A DNA stretch of 64,000 nt from JBMHDW01 sp049889175 (GTDB taxonomy: Bacteria; Pseudomonadota; Gammaproteobacteria; Comchoanobacterales; Comchoanobacteraceae): positions 1 to 64,000 of the forward strand of contig JBMHDW010000012.1 of the NCBI GenBank assembly GCA_049889175.1, written 5' to 3'. Both the position numbers and the translations under genes were made by a program. Positions 26,890 through 33,899 of the stretch are shown here, piece by piece (the first letter of the stretch is position 1; every line of letters begins with the position of its first letter). The notes below the pieces were generated by a model. That model saw only the letters and a list, made by a program, of their open reading frames with translations. It did no database searches and was not told where the DNA came from.

Positions 26890-26918
26890 AATATAAAGAA
26901 TTATTTAAAATTCATCAA
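26890..26918 (-). promoter_or_regulatory. candidate promoter for rluD, predicting a leaderless mRNA
   Basis: On the minus strand: TTGATG (26913-26918), a 17-base spacer and TATATT (26890-26895). The -10 box ends six bases before the ATG at 26883. Confidence 0.55.
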
Positions 26919-27007
26919 TAAATTTAGCAGAATGTTGATAAGAGATATTGGTGATTTCCGCTTATATTATGATTATAAGACATTATTTGGATTGTTGGAA
27001 TCGTTAG

Positions 27008-27036
27008 TTGGTATTCAAATCAGTTTGCGTTATGAT
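27008..27036 (+). promoter_or_regulatory. candidate sigma70 promoter for the bamD-like gene
   Basis: TTGGTA (27008-27013), a 17-base spacer and TATGAT (27031-27036). The start near 27043 leaves room for AAGGAG at 27052-27057 before ATG 27063. Confidence 0.6.
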
Positions 27037-27062
27037 AAAACTACGAAACAAAAGGAGTGACG

Positions 27063-27692
27063 ATGAGAAAAACATTATTAGTTTGTCTGCCTATGGTGGC
27101 TATGATTGGTTGTAGTTCACCTGTACTTGACGTCCCTGAGGGAACAACATTACCTGAAGCAACAGCTTTATGGGACAGTCATTATCAATCAGCAGTAACT
27201 GTTGATGATGGATTTTATAAGAAGATTATCAGTCATTATGCTGGCACAGATTTGGCTAAACAGGCACGTTTGGATGTGATGAAGTTAAGTCTTTCACATA
27301 AGGATTCAAAAGAGTTTAAGCATCATTACGAACAGTTTAAAAGAGTTTACTCATCAGCAGCGGATCGCTTAGAAGCAGAGAAGATTTATGCTGATTGGGC
27401 CATGAGTTTTTATCAGAACCGTCTTGAGCAAGTCCTATCTATAGATACACATCGAGATGTACAATTCTTATTAGATGCTTATCATCAATTATCAGCACTG
27501 CGCTCAGAACTGCCGCAAAAGTCTCAGAGAATTGAGCTTGTTAAAAAGCTAGACGAGATTCAATCGATCATGGAGCGTGAAACCGTTAAACACATTCGCC
27601 ATGAGCGTCAATTAGGTCATGATAAGACAGCGCAAAAGCTAGAAAAGCAGCTTAAAAAATGGTTCCCTAAAACACAAGCATTAAACGTATAA
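27063..27692 (+). CDS. bamD: probable BamD-like outer-membrane assembly lipoprotein (diverged)
   Basis: BamD is the essential lipoprotein of the BAM complex that inserts beta-barrels into the outer membrane. The evidence is mainly positional and architectural: it is divergent from rluD-pgeF, exactly as bamD is in E. coli; it has a lipoprotein signal (MRKTLLVCLPMVAMIGC) and about 190 helical TPR-like residues after the Cys. The C-terminal part (RDVQFLLDAYHQLSALRSEL then KTAQKLEKQLKKWFPKTQ) aligns by eye with BamD's D-A-x-x-A-F-x-x-L and final Y-P-x-T helices. At 209 aa it is shorter than E. coli BamD (245), and the N-terminal repeat is poorly conserved. I start at ATG 27063 (AAGGAG, 5-base spacer) rather than GTG 27057. 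It could instead be a lineage-specific TPR lipoprotein. Confidence 0.65.
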   Translation: MRKTLLVCLPMVAMIGCSSPVLDVPEGTTLPEATALWDSHYQSAVTVDDGFYKKIISHYAGTDLAKQARLDVMKLSLSHKDSKEFKHHYEQFKRVYSSAADRLEAEKIYADWAMSFYQNRLEQVLSIDTHRDVQFLLDAYHQLSALRSELPQKSQRIELVKKLDEIQSIMERETVKHIRHERQLGHDKTAQKLEKQLKKWFPKTQALNV

Positions 27693-27701
27693 ATGCCAGA
27701 G

Positions 27702-27725
27702 TGAGTGCATACTAACATGCACTCA
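27702..27725. terminator. hairpin between convergent genes, no T-run
   Basis: TGAGTGCAT (27702-27710), loop ACTAAC, ATGCACTCA (27717-27725): a perfect 9-bp stem just after the bamD-like stop and before the convergent 150-aa gene's stop. Neither side has a T-run, so intrinsic termination would be weak. Confidence 0.55.
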
Positions 27726-27757
27726 TGGATTTCTGATTGAATATGCTGAGTCGACAA

Positions 27758-28210
27758 CTATTCTGTGTCAAGCTCACATGTTCCTTTCATCCTCTCATCT
27801 GTGTGGGTACGGTCTATAAGGCAATGAAGTATCCGTTGTTTTTCTTCCTGAGATGCTTTTGCGTATCCATCCCAGTAAGAATGTAACTTCTCCGAATTAA
27901 GGTTTATTCTTCCAACAGTATAGTTGACTTCATGTTGTGATTCTTGTTTCGTAATAGTATAAGTATCTGGACTATAGTATCGGGCTACAAAAAGATGAAT
28001 TGTATTATGATTTAAAGTGTTCAAGAGCTCACAATGTTCTTTACCATAATCGATAAAAAATGGCACTTTTTTATCATTTGTCTTCATATTCTCTTCAATA
28101 CAATGATGAAGTTTTCGGGCAATGTCTTCATCTTCTAATTGATTCTTATTAGTAGGATCACTAAATCCAGAAAACCATGCTAACATTAATATACTGTATA
28201 CATACTTCAT
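27758..28210 (-). CDS. small secreted protein with four cysteines, unknown
   Basis: A 150-aa protein that I do not recognise. GGAG lies 7 bases before the ATG. A signal peptide is visible (MKYVYSILMLAWFSGFS, cut before DPTN). The mature part has four cysteines (KLHHCIEE, KEHCELLN, RILHCLID, KGTCELD), which could form two disulfides in the periplasm or outside the cell. The cysteine spacing and HC pairs do not match a family I know. It is divergently arranged with another secreted Cys-containing protein 127 bases away. No paralogue is evident in the window. Confidence 0.7.
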   Translation of the reverse strand: MKYVYSILMLAWFSGFSDPTNKNQLEDEDIARKLHHCIEENMKTNDKKVPFFIDYGKEHCELLNTLNHNTIHLFVARYYSPDTYTITKQESQHEVNYTVGRINLNSEKLHSYWDGYAKASQEEKQRILHCLIDRTHTDERMKGTCELDTE

Positions 28211-28337
28211 TTTTTTTCTCCATTATAAACTAATAATTGTATAGCGTAAATTTATGAATTTGTTATGTTTTTTATTTGAATTATGTCAAAAAGATGATTG
28301 TTGTTTATAATAATATGAACTTAAGGGGAGTTGTTAT

Positions 28338-29201
28338 ATGTTTAGAAAAATGATCATGACCTTGGCATTGCTTGGGTTACCATCGGTATATTCTTCATTG
28401 AATGAATATGATATTGAAAAAATAAATCAGAAAGATGTAAAATTTTTTGTGAGTAACTTGATGTATATAATGAATGAGGATGAATATGTAGGTATTAGAA
28501 ACTCTTTTGCCGAAATGCTTTCATATGAATTAAGGAATTTTTCTTCTAAATCGGATCAATGTAACATTGATAATGGTTATGTTAGTCTTCAAGTTCATAA
28601 ACAAATTGGGGAAAAATCATATTATTCCTATATTGATGCGTCTATGAATCCTTTTGATTTTAATTATAGATATGACAAACTTTCAATGCATATAGACCAC
28701 TTAGCGACTGCTAAGGATGAGCCTGTTTTATATTATCAAAAAATTGATGATCATGAGATTATCATGAAATGTTTTGATAAAGTTGATGAAATCATTGATA
28801 AATCCACATATAACAATGGTTTTGATGATGGGGTTATCAGCTTTTATGAGTCACTTGCCGATGATTTGGAAGCATGTATTGATAAAAAAGATCAGGATTC
28901 ATGTAACCAGATGAATCAAAGCATTCAATCATCTAATGTTCCCATTGGTAACCAATATGTGCGGTGTGATGCTAAAAATCAATTAGTATCATTGTATCAG
29001 GTAAATCATATCGGTTCTGTTATATATCAGTATAAGTTATTTACTCAAGAGGATCCTTTGACTCCAGTGATATTAAGTGAACATAATGATTACAGTGAGC
29101 TATTATCCGGTAACTCTAGTAACTCAAATGTTATTGTGGTCGGAGATAATCAGTTTATTCATCATATTTGCTTAGCAAACCAAACAGAAAACGGTCTTTG
29201 A
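28338..29201 (+). CDS. secreted 287-aa protein, unknown
   Basis: I do not recognise this protein. An AGGGGAG ribosome site precedes ATG 28338. A signal peptide is visible (MFRKMIMTLALLGLPSVYSS). The mature part is acidic and Tyr/Asp/Asn-rich, with six cysteines (SDQCNID, MKCFD, EACIDKKDQDSCNQ, VRCDAKN, HHICLAN), suggesting disulfides. It is divergent from the 150-aa secreted protein, so the pair may share regulation; a TATAAT -10 box lies near 28305 but the -35 is weak. Its last 40 bases overlap the 3' end of the convergent 117-aa gene. Confidence 0.75.
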   Translation: MFRKMIMTLALLGLPSVYSSLNEYDIEKINQKDVKFFVSNLMYIMNEDEYVGIRNSFAEMLSYELRNFSSKSDQCNIDNGYVSLQVHKQIGEKSYYSYIDASMNPFDFNYRYDKLSMHIDHLATAKDEPVLYYQKIDDHEIIMKCFDKVDEIIDKSTYNNGFDDGVISFYESLADDLEACIDKKDQDSCNQMNQSIQSSNVPIGNQYVRCDAKNQLVSLYQVNHIGSVIYQYKLFTQEDPLTPVILSEHNDYSELLSGNSSNSNVIVVGDNQFIHHICLANQTENGL

Positions 29202-29515
29202 TCTTGAAGTAATAGCGTTGCGACGTTACAAAGTGACGCCGGTGTTAATAACTCATAAGCATGTTTAAACTGTTTGAGGTAGTCAACCAATGGTTTTAGC
29301 TTATCATCAAAAGGACTTTCTGATACAATTAAGCTTAACTCGATGGTGTGGTGACGATGGTGATTAATGATGGCTTGTATGTCACTAGGAAGTGTATGAA
29401 CCTTCGGTTTGTCATGCGTAAAATAACAGGAGTTCATTAGACGTTGATCATGCCAGATGATTTGATTCTGGGTCATTTGAATGCTGCTTGGTGGATGTCG
29501 TTTTATTTCAAACAT
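29162..29515 (-). CDS. hypothetical 117-aa protein at end of the fabI-ubiG operon
   Basis: I do not recognise this protein. Its start overlaps the end of ubiG by 8 bases, so it is probably translated as the last gene of the fabI-sohB-hpt-ubiG operon. There is no signal peptide or membrane segment. It is His-rich in the middle (IINHHRHHTIEL) and ends VWFAKQI. The 3' end overlaps the convergent 287-aa secreted gene by 40 bases. The coupling to ubiG supports it as a real gene; no role can be inferred. Confidence 0.6.
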   Translation of the reverse strand: MFEIKRHPPSSIQMTQNQIIWHDQRLMNSCYFTHDKPKVHTLPSDIQAIINHHRHHTIELSLIVSESPFDDKLKPLVDYLKQFKHAYELLTPASLCNVATLLLQDQRPFSVWFAKQI

Positions 29516-30194
29516 GACGGAATGCCATGATGTAATTTATTGCAGGACTTCGTGTGAGTGTGAACGATTGTTGGCTAATGCTGTAACGAATACCAGTCAT
29601 TGCAATGGGTTCAAGATGAGCTTCAGCAGCCCAGGTTGCCATTTCAGATGGTTTAATAAACTGTTGATACTGGTGTGTGCCCACAGGCAGCCACTTTAAA
29701 ATATGTTCAGCCATAACAATGCTGGCAATGAATGAAGTAGGGTTGCGGTTGAGTGTTGAACACAATAGAGTGCCACCAGGCTTGAGATGAGTAATGGCAT
29801 GATGCAATAGTGTTTTAGGGTCGTTTACATGTTCTAAAACTTCCAATAGACAGACGACGTCAAATTGCTCTGAGACTTTCACAACATCACTTAATAAGCC
29901 ATGGCGGTAGTCAATACTTATTGAGTGTTCTTGGCTGTGTTTTTTAGCGCACTCAATGCCTTGGGGTGATTGGTCTATACCAGTGACAGTCAAACCATGT
30001 TTGGCAAGATCCTCACACATGAGGCCGCCACCACAGCCAATGTCTAAAGCTGTTCCTGTTACGGGTATTTGATCTTTTATCCAGCCAAAACGTATGGGTT
30101 GAATGGCATGAAGTGTCCAAAAAGGTCCATCTGGTTGCCACCATTGAGGGCCATAAGTTTGAAAAACATCATGGTCAGTATTGGATGTGTTCAT
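29508..30194 (-). CDS. ubiG: ubiquinone biosynthesis O-methyltransferase
   Basis: UbiG is the SAM-dependent enzyme that carries out both O-methylations of ubiquinone synthesis, on the inner face of the membrane. It is 228 aa, close to the usual 230-240. The family signature is visible: WWQPDGPFWTLHAIQPIRFGWI near the N-terminus, SAM motif I (ALDIGCGGG, residues 49-57), GIDQSPQGIECAK and EVLEHVNDP, and the C-terminal G-I-x-Y-S-I motif. The start overlaps hpt by 20 bases and the end overlaps the 117-aa gene by 8 bases, so it sits inside a compact minus-strand operon beginning at fabI. Confidence 0.95.
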   Translation of the reverse strand: MNTSNTDHDVFQTYGPQWWQPDGPFWTLHAIQPIRFGWIKDQIPVTGTALDIGCGGGLMCEDLAKHGLTVTGIDQSPQGIECAKKHSQEHSISIDYRHGLLSDVVKVSEQFDVVCLLEVLEHVNDPKTLLHHAITHLKPGGTLLCSTLNRNPTSFIASIVMAEHILKWLPVGTHQYQQFIKPSEMATWAAEAHLEPIAMTGIRYSISQQSFTLTRSPAINYIMAFRHV

Positions 30195-30513
30195 GATAAT
30201 AATCCTTAATGTAGGTTAATTCATCAATTATGAGCTGTTGATGAGCTTTGAGTTGCTCATGAGAATTAGGCGTGTTTTTTAAGAGGGTTTCAGTCGTATG
30301 AATTAAATCATTAAGTTTTGGTAAAGTAATGTAACAACAAACACCCTTGATCTTGTGTAGTTGCTGTGCCAAAGCAACGTGATTAAGAGGTTCTTTAAAT
30401 TGGTTGATCCAAGACGGAATCTCAGATATTAAAATTGATAATAAGTCATTCAGCAATGATCTATCATCATTAATGTTTGCGAGTGTTGTTGCAGAGTCAA
30501 TGGGTAAAGTCAT
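30175..30513 (-). CDS. stand-alone Hpt (histidine phosphotransfer) domain protein
   Basis: A 112-aa four-helix phosphotransfer protein for a His-Asp phosphorelay in the cytosol. The Hpt signature is QQLHKIKGVCCYITLPKL, with H53 as the phospho-accepting histidine and the following K-x-K-G fitting the H-x-L-K-G consensus. There is no kinase, receiver or output domain, so a hybrid sensor kinase and response regulator must be encoded elsewhere. It overlaps sohB by 4 bases (30510-30513) and ubiG by 20, an unusual place for a signalling protein. A link to a BarA/GacS-type relay controlling CsrA is possible but unsupported here. Confidence 0.85.
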   Translation of the reverse strand: MTLPIDSATTLANINDDRSLLNDLLSILISEIPSWINQFKEPLNHVALAQQLHKIKGVCCYITLPKLNDLIHTTETLLKNTPNSHEQLKAHQQLIIDELTYIKDYYHEHIQY

Positions 30514-31475
30514 GATGGCATTTTCGCTTCTGGAACTTTAGGCTTTTCACTTAACCAATGGGTGATGTTATTACCCATTTTGGCCAGCCAGCCTCGTTTC
30601 TTTGATGGGTCACGTACCTCAATAATTGTGGCTTCATCAATCTGATTTAAAAGATAGTCGTCTGATGATTGAAGTTTATCAATAAGGCCAAGATTAATGG
30701 CATCCATTGCTAGCCAAATTTCTCCAGTTGACACCTTATCAATCTCAACTTTTTTGCGATGATGTGCAATGTGGTTTTTGAAGTGCTCATGGATCACCTC
30801 AAGATCTTGATGTGTTTTTACTCTTGCAGATTCAGTATTTGGTGTAAAGGGATCTAGGGTGCGTTTGTATTGTCCAGCAGTGACTTGTTCAACATCAATA
30901 AGATGATGTTGTAACAAGCGATGTACATTTGGTGAGGTCATTACAACGCCAATAGAGCCAATAATCGCAAAAGGGGATGCGATGATATGATCTGCAACTG
31001 CTGCCATCATATAGCCGCCACTTGCAGCTACTTGATCAACAGAGCAAATAACACGAAGTTGTGCATTTTTAAGACGCTGTAATTGATAAGCTGCATGACC
31101 ATAGCCATGGACGGTTCCACCAGGGCTATATAACTTAACCAAGACTTCGTCACCAGGGTTGGCAGAACGAATGATCATATTTGTATGGGCTACTAGTGCA
31201 TCAAGTTGTCTTGGTTTGGAGTCACCCTCAAAGTTCAAGACAAATAATCGCCGAACTAATTTTTGTTTGGTTTTTTTGGTTTTGTCTTTTATCTTAGCAA
31301 GTTTCTTAAGATGAAGAACTTGCTTGCCAAGGGTGTTGTTCATAACATTGAGTGTTGTTTTTGTTTTGTTTTTTTGTTTCATGATAAAGCCAATAACCAC
31401 AAGTAATGAAATGGTAACGACAATGACTCTTGATGTAAATTGGAAGAAATCAGTTAATAAGTATTCAAATAGCAT
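30510..31475 (-). CDS. sohB: SohB-type S49 family inner-membrane protease
   Basis: A member of peptidase family S49 (SppA/SohB), 321 aa. One N-terminal membrane segment (residues of about 14-32) anchors it, followed by a very basic stretch (residues 33-76) and the protease domain in the periplasm. The catalytic Ser/Lys dyad is visible as S152 (QVAASGGYMMA) and K204 (AGQYKRTLDPF). The oxyanion region is YSPGG. The short length and single protease domain fit SohB rather than tandem SppA. It starts 11 bases after fabI and overlaps hpt by 4 bases. Confidence 0.92.
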   Translation of the reverse strand: MLFEYLLTDFFQFTSRVIVVTISLLVVIGFIMKQKNKTKTTLNVMNNTLGKQVLHLKKLAKIKDKTKKTKQKLVRRLFVLNFEGDSKPRQLDALVAHTNMIIRSANPGDEVLVKLYSPGGTVHGYGHAAYQLQRLKNAQLRVICSVDQVAASGGYMMAAVADHIIASPFAIIGSIGVVMTSPNVHRLLQHHLIDVEQVTAGQYKRTLDPFTPNTESARVKTHQDLEVIHEHFKNHIAHHRKKVEIDKVSTGEIWLAMDAINLGLIDKLQSSDDYLLNQIDEATIIEVRDPSKKRGWLAKMGNNITHWLSEKPKVPEAKMPS

Positions 31476-31486
31476 GGTGTTTGTCC

Positions 31487-32260
31487 TTAGGTTGCAGCTG
31501 AAAAATGGTAGCCATGATCGACATACAGCACTTGACCTGTCATTCCTTGTGATAAGTCGGAAAGTAGAAAGGCGCTATGGTTAGCCACTTCTTCAGGTTG
31601 AGTGTTACCTGGGAGCGGTGTGATGTCGGCATCTCGCTGTAACATTTCTTTAAAACCATGAATGCCTGAAGCAGCAAGCGTTTTGATCGGCCCAGCTGAA
31701 ATAGCATTAACGCGGATATCTTGTTTGCCAAAATCTCGGGCTGCATAGCGCATTGATGACTCAAGAGCTGCCTTGGCAACGCCCATGACGTTGTAATTAG
31801 GGGTTGCTAGATGTGCGCCAATGAATGACAAGGTCATGATGCTGGCTTTAGGGTTAAATAAAGGTGATAATGCTTGGCACATTGCAGGTAATGAATACGC
31901 GCTTATATTCATGGCATCAAGGAAATGATTTCTCTGGAGTTCAGCAATAAAATCACCATGAATTTGAGAGCGTTCTGCATATGCAATGGCATGAACTAAG
32001 CCATCCAGTTTAATGTTTTTCGTGGATAGATCATCATGTAGTTTTTGTAAGCTCGCGTCATCAGCAACATCACAATGTAAGGATGCTACTACAGGCCAAT
32101 CATTGCAAAGCTTATCTACACGTGCTTGCATGCGCTCATTGGGGTAAGTAACGATTAATTGTGCACCTTCTCTTACACAGGCTTGACCAATGTGATAGGC
32201 GATAGAGCGATTAGAGGCGATACCCGTTAAAAGTATTGTTTTTTGATTAAGTAAAGACAT
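31487..32260 (-). CDS. fabI: enoyl-[acyl-carrier-protein] reductase (NADH)
   Basis: FabI is the last step of the type II fatty-acid elongation cycle. The frame opens with GTG 32272, but ATG 32260 has GTGGA 7 bases upstream and gives E. coli numbering (MSLLNQKTILLTGIAS), so I use it; length 257 aa. The cofactor loop is TGIASNRSIAYHIG. The catalytic Y156 and K163 are present (NYNVMGVAK), as is GPIKTLAASGI. The second active-site tyrosine of E. coli (Y146) is Phe here (TLSFIGAH). It is first in the minus operon fabI-sohB-hpt-ubiG-orf117. Confidence 0.95.
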   Translation of the reverse strand: MSLLNQKTILLTGIASNRSIAYHIGQACVREGAQLIVTYPNERMQARVDKLCNDWPVVASLHCDVADDASLQKLHDDLSTKNIKLDGLVHAIAYAERSQIHGDFIAELQRNHFLDAMNISAYSLPAMCQALSPLFNPKASIMTLSFIGAHLATPNYNVMGVAKAALESSMRYAARDFGKQDIRVNAISAGPIKTLAASGIHGFKEMLQRDADITPLPGNTQPEEVANHSAFLLSDLSQGMTGQVLYVDHGYHFSAAT

Positions 32261-32603
32261 AATAAATTCCACTAAACTGGCTTCATTATGCGCTTAATTC
32301 TCTCATTTGTTTAGCGTAATTAATCTTTTTATTTGAAAAGTTCGTATTATCAACAACCTGTAAAAATTTGTTTTTGTAAGTGCTTGTTTTTGAATCGTGT
32401 GAGATATTCGCCTAATGTGGTCATAAGGTGTTTTTAAGTCTTTTTGCTTAAATTATTGAATAGTATTTATAAAAAGTGATTGAGTAAGTTTTGATAAAAA
32501 TAAAAATAAATATTTTTTAATTGTTTATATTTATTTGTTCACAAATCATTTAATGTAGTAAGTGGATGTTGCATGACAGTGCATGATGCGCTGTGATGTG
32601 AGT
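32261..32603. other. AT-rich intergenic region between fabI and the structured leader
   Basis: About 340 bases without a credible gene. It is very A/T-rich (especially 32455-32545). A small inverted repeat TTTAAG/CTTAAA with an 8-base loop lies near 32432-32452. Promoters for both flanking transcripts should be here, but I cannot pick convincing pairs of boxes. Confidence 0.45.
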
Positions 32604-32726
32604 GTATACAGGATGTATACAAGTTCGTCTAGGTGTATAGCTCATGGACGAGGTTTGGGGTCTTTTAAGCAGGAAGTATACGGACAAGGATGTCCAAGAC
32701 GAACCAAACCTCTGGCGCCTTCCAGA
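32604..32726 (+). ncRNA. highly structured leader or small RNA upstream of a lipoprotein gene
   Basis: Several perfect inverted repeats are packed in about 120 bases. GTATAC 32604-32609 pairs with 32615-32620. GAGGTTTGG 32650-32658 pairs with CCAAACCTC 32704-32712. Inside it, GTCTT 32660-32664 pairs with AAGAC 32696-32700, and GGACA 32682-32686 with TGTCC 32691-32695 (loop AGGA). TCTGG 32711-32715 pairs with CCAGA 32722-32726. In addition GTTCGTCT 32623-32630 is complementary to AGACGAAC 32697-32704, which crosses the main stem, so it is either a pseudoknot or a mutually exclusive fold. The downstream ATG 32765 has no Shine-Dalgarno. It matches no RNA family that I can name. Confidence 0.5.
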
Positions 32727-32764
32727 TTCTTATGTTAACGTAAAGAAAACATTCTGGATATCCT

Positions 32765-33295
32765 ATGAAAAAAATAATGGCTTTGTGTGTATTTGTCTTT
32801 CTAGCTGGTTGCTCAGATCAGATTGCCTATGATTATGGCTTTACTGATGAGCAGTGGGATAATATGTCAATGATGAGCCGTACCTATTACCGTAATGCTT
32901 ACATGCAATATGATCAACTTTATGTCAAAAATGCTGTGAAGGCTCGTCCATTATCCCTGAAGTTATTACATGGCGAAGCCACTGTTTGGCCGCAAGGTCA
33001 CCTATCAACACTGAAGTCATCAACTTTTATCACTGACCCTGGACACTGTAAGCATTGGCTTTTAGAAGGTGCAAAAAGCAGTTACGTTAAAATGAAAGTT
33101 TGTGATGATGGTCAAAATGTATGGCTGGATCCTAAAATGGGTGGCAGTCAACAATTAGGTACCATCATGATACCTCGAAATCAGGCACTTCATCATCTTG
33201 GCTTTACCTATGAGCCTATTTATACCACAGGATATGTCGGACTTTCAGGTGCAGCTATTACGGTAAAAAATTATGAGTCAGAAGCTATTTCTTGA
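32765..33295 (+). CDS. predicted lipoprotein, unknown function
   Basis: A 176-aa protein with a clear lipobox (MKKIMALCVFVFLAGC, Cys16 lipidated), so membrane-anchored in the envelope. The mature part begins SDQIAYDYGFTDEQWDNMS and includes Tyr-rich helices (SRTYYRNAYMQYDQLYV), then a mixed region with two further Cys (GHCKHWL, KVCDDGQ). Not recognised as a named family. There is no Shine-Dalgarno before the ATG, and the preceding RNA is strongly structured. The last 23 bases overlap tsaB, so tsaB is probably translated by coupling to this gene. Confidence 0.8.
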   Translation: MKKIMALCVFVFLAGCSDQIAYDYGFTDEQWDNMSMMSRTYYRNAYMQYDQLYVKNAVKARPLSLKLLHGEATVWPQGHLSTLKSSTFITDPGHCKHWLLEGAKSSYVKMKVCDDGQNVWLDPKMGGSQQLGTIMIPRNQALHHLGFTYEPIYTTGYVGLSGAAITVKNYESEAIS

Positions 33296-33899
33296 TACGT
33301 CAAATGGCGCAACCATCATCGGTTGTACTGAAAGAGGGTGGTTTGAGATGCCGCCTAAAGGAGATTCGTTACTCTTTTTAGCCAACGCCTGGGATGCTAT
33401 TGAACAGAAGCTGCAAGATAATGCTGAATCCATTGAAGCTATTTGTCTTGTTATCGGACCTGGAGCGCTCACCGGTGTTCGTGTTGGTGTTGGTTTTGCA
33501 ACATCCTTAGCATATGGTTTGTCATTACCAGTTATGCCCATCTCATCTTTGCAGCTATCAGCTTATCTTGCGCATGCTCGATACCATGTTAACCATTGTG
33601 TGGTGTTAAGGGATGCACGCATGGGAGAATATTATTACGGTGAGTATCAATTGAATCAACAGGGAATAAGTGTTGTTAATGAGGGTATTTTACCTCATGA
33701 TCAGTTGCATACTTTACCCGATTTGCCGATGTTTCTTGATCCATGTGCCAAGCAAGTGCCTGATCATGTGACAATGCTTGAACGCATGACAGAGAATGAG
33801 TGTCATCATGCTTTGGATTATCTTGCTCAGACGATTGCTTCCATCCCTGCGCTGGCAGTCAAGCCAATCTACTGGCGGCCTTCTGTACTTAAATCATAA
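33273..33899 (+). CDS. tsaB: tRNA threonylcarbamoyladenosine biosynthesis protein TsaB
   Basis: TsaB partners TsaD and TsaE in transferring threonylcarbamoyl to A37 of ANN-reading tRNAs (t6A). It is 208 aa with an ASKHA fold. Diagnostic segments are LFLDTSNGAT at the N-terminus, GPGALTGVRVGVGFA (normally GPGSFTGLRIG) near residue 65, and DARMGEYYYGEY (normally DARM/KxEVY) near residue 115. The start lies 23 bases inside the lipoprotein gene with a poor ribosome site, suggesting coupling. The 3' end overlaps the convergent mutS by 31 bases. Confidence 0.93.
   Translation: MSQKLFLDTSNGATIIGCTERGWFEMPPKGDSLLFLANAWDAIEQKLQDNAESIEAICLVIGPGALTGVRVGVGFATSLAYGLSLPVMPISSLQLSAYLAHARYHVNHCVVLRDARMGEYYYGEYQLNQQGISVVNEGILPHDQLHTLPDLPMFLDPCAKQVPDHVTMLERMTENECHHALDYLAQTIASIPALAVKPIYWRPSVLKS

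Noticed and set aside
32604..32620. GTATAC repeats as a transposon or attachment site
   Set aside because: No transposase, no target duplication and no paired copy elsewhere; they fit the leader's secondary structure.
32644..32832. 62-aa frame over the structured leader
   Set aside because: It spans the hairpins, has no ribosome site and runs out of frame into the lipoprotein gene; inverted repeats explain its presence better.
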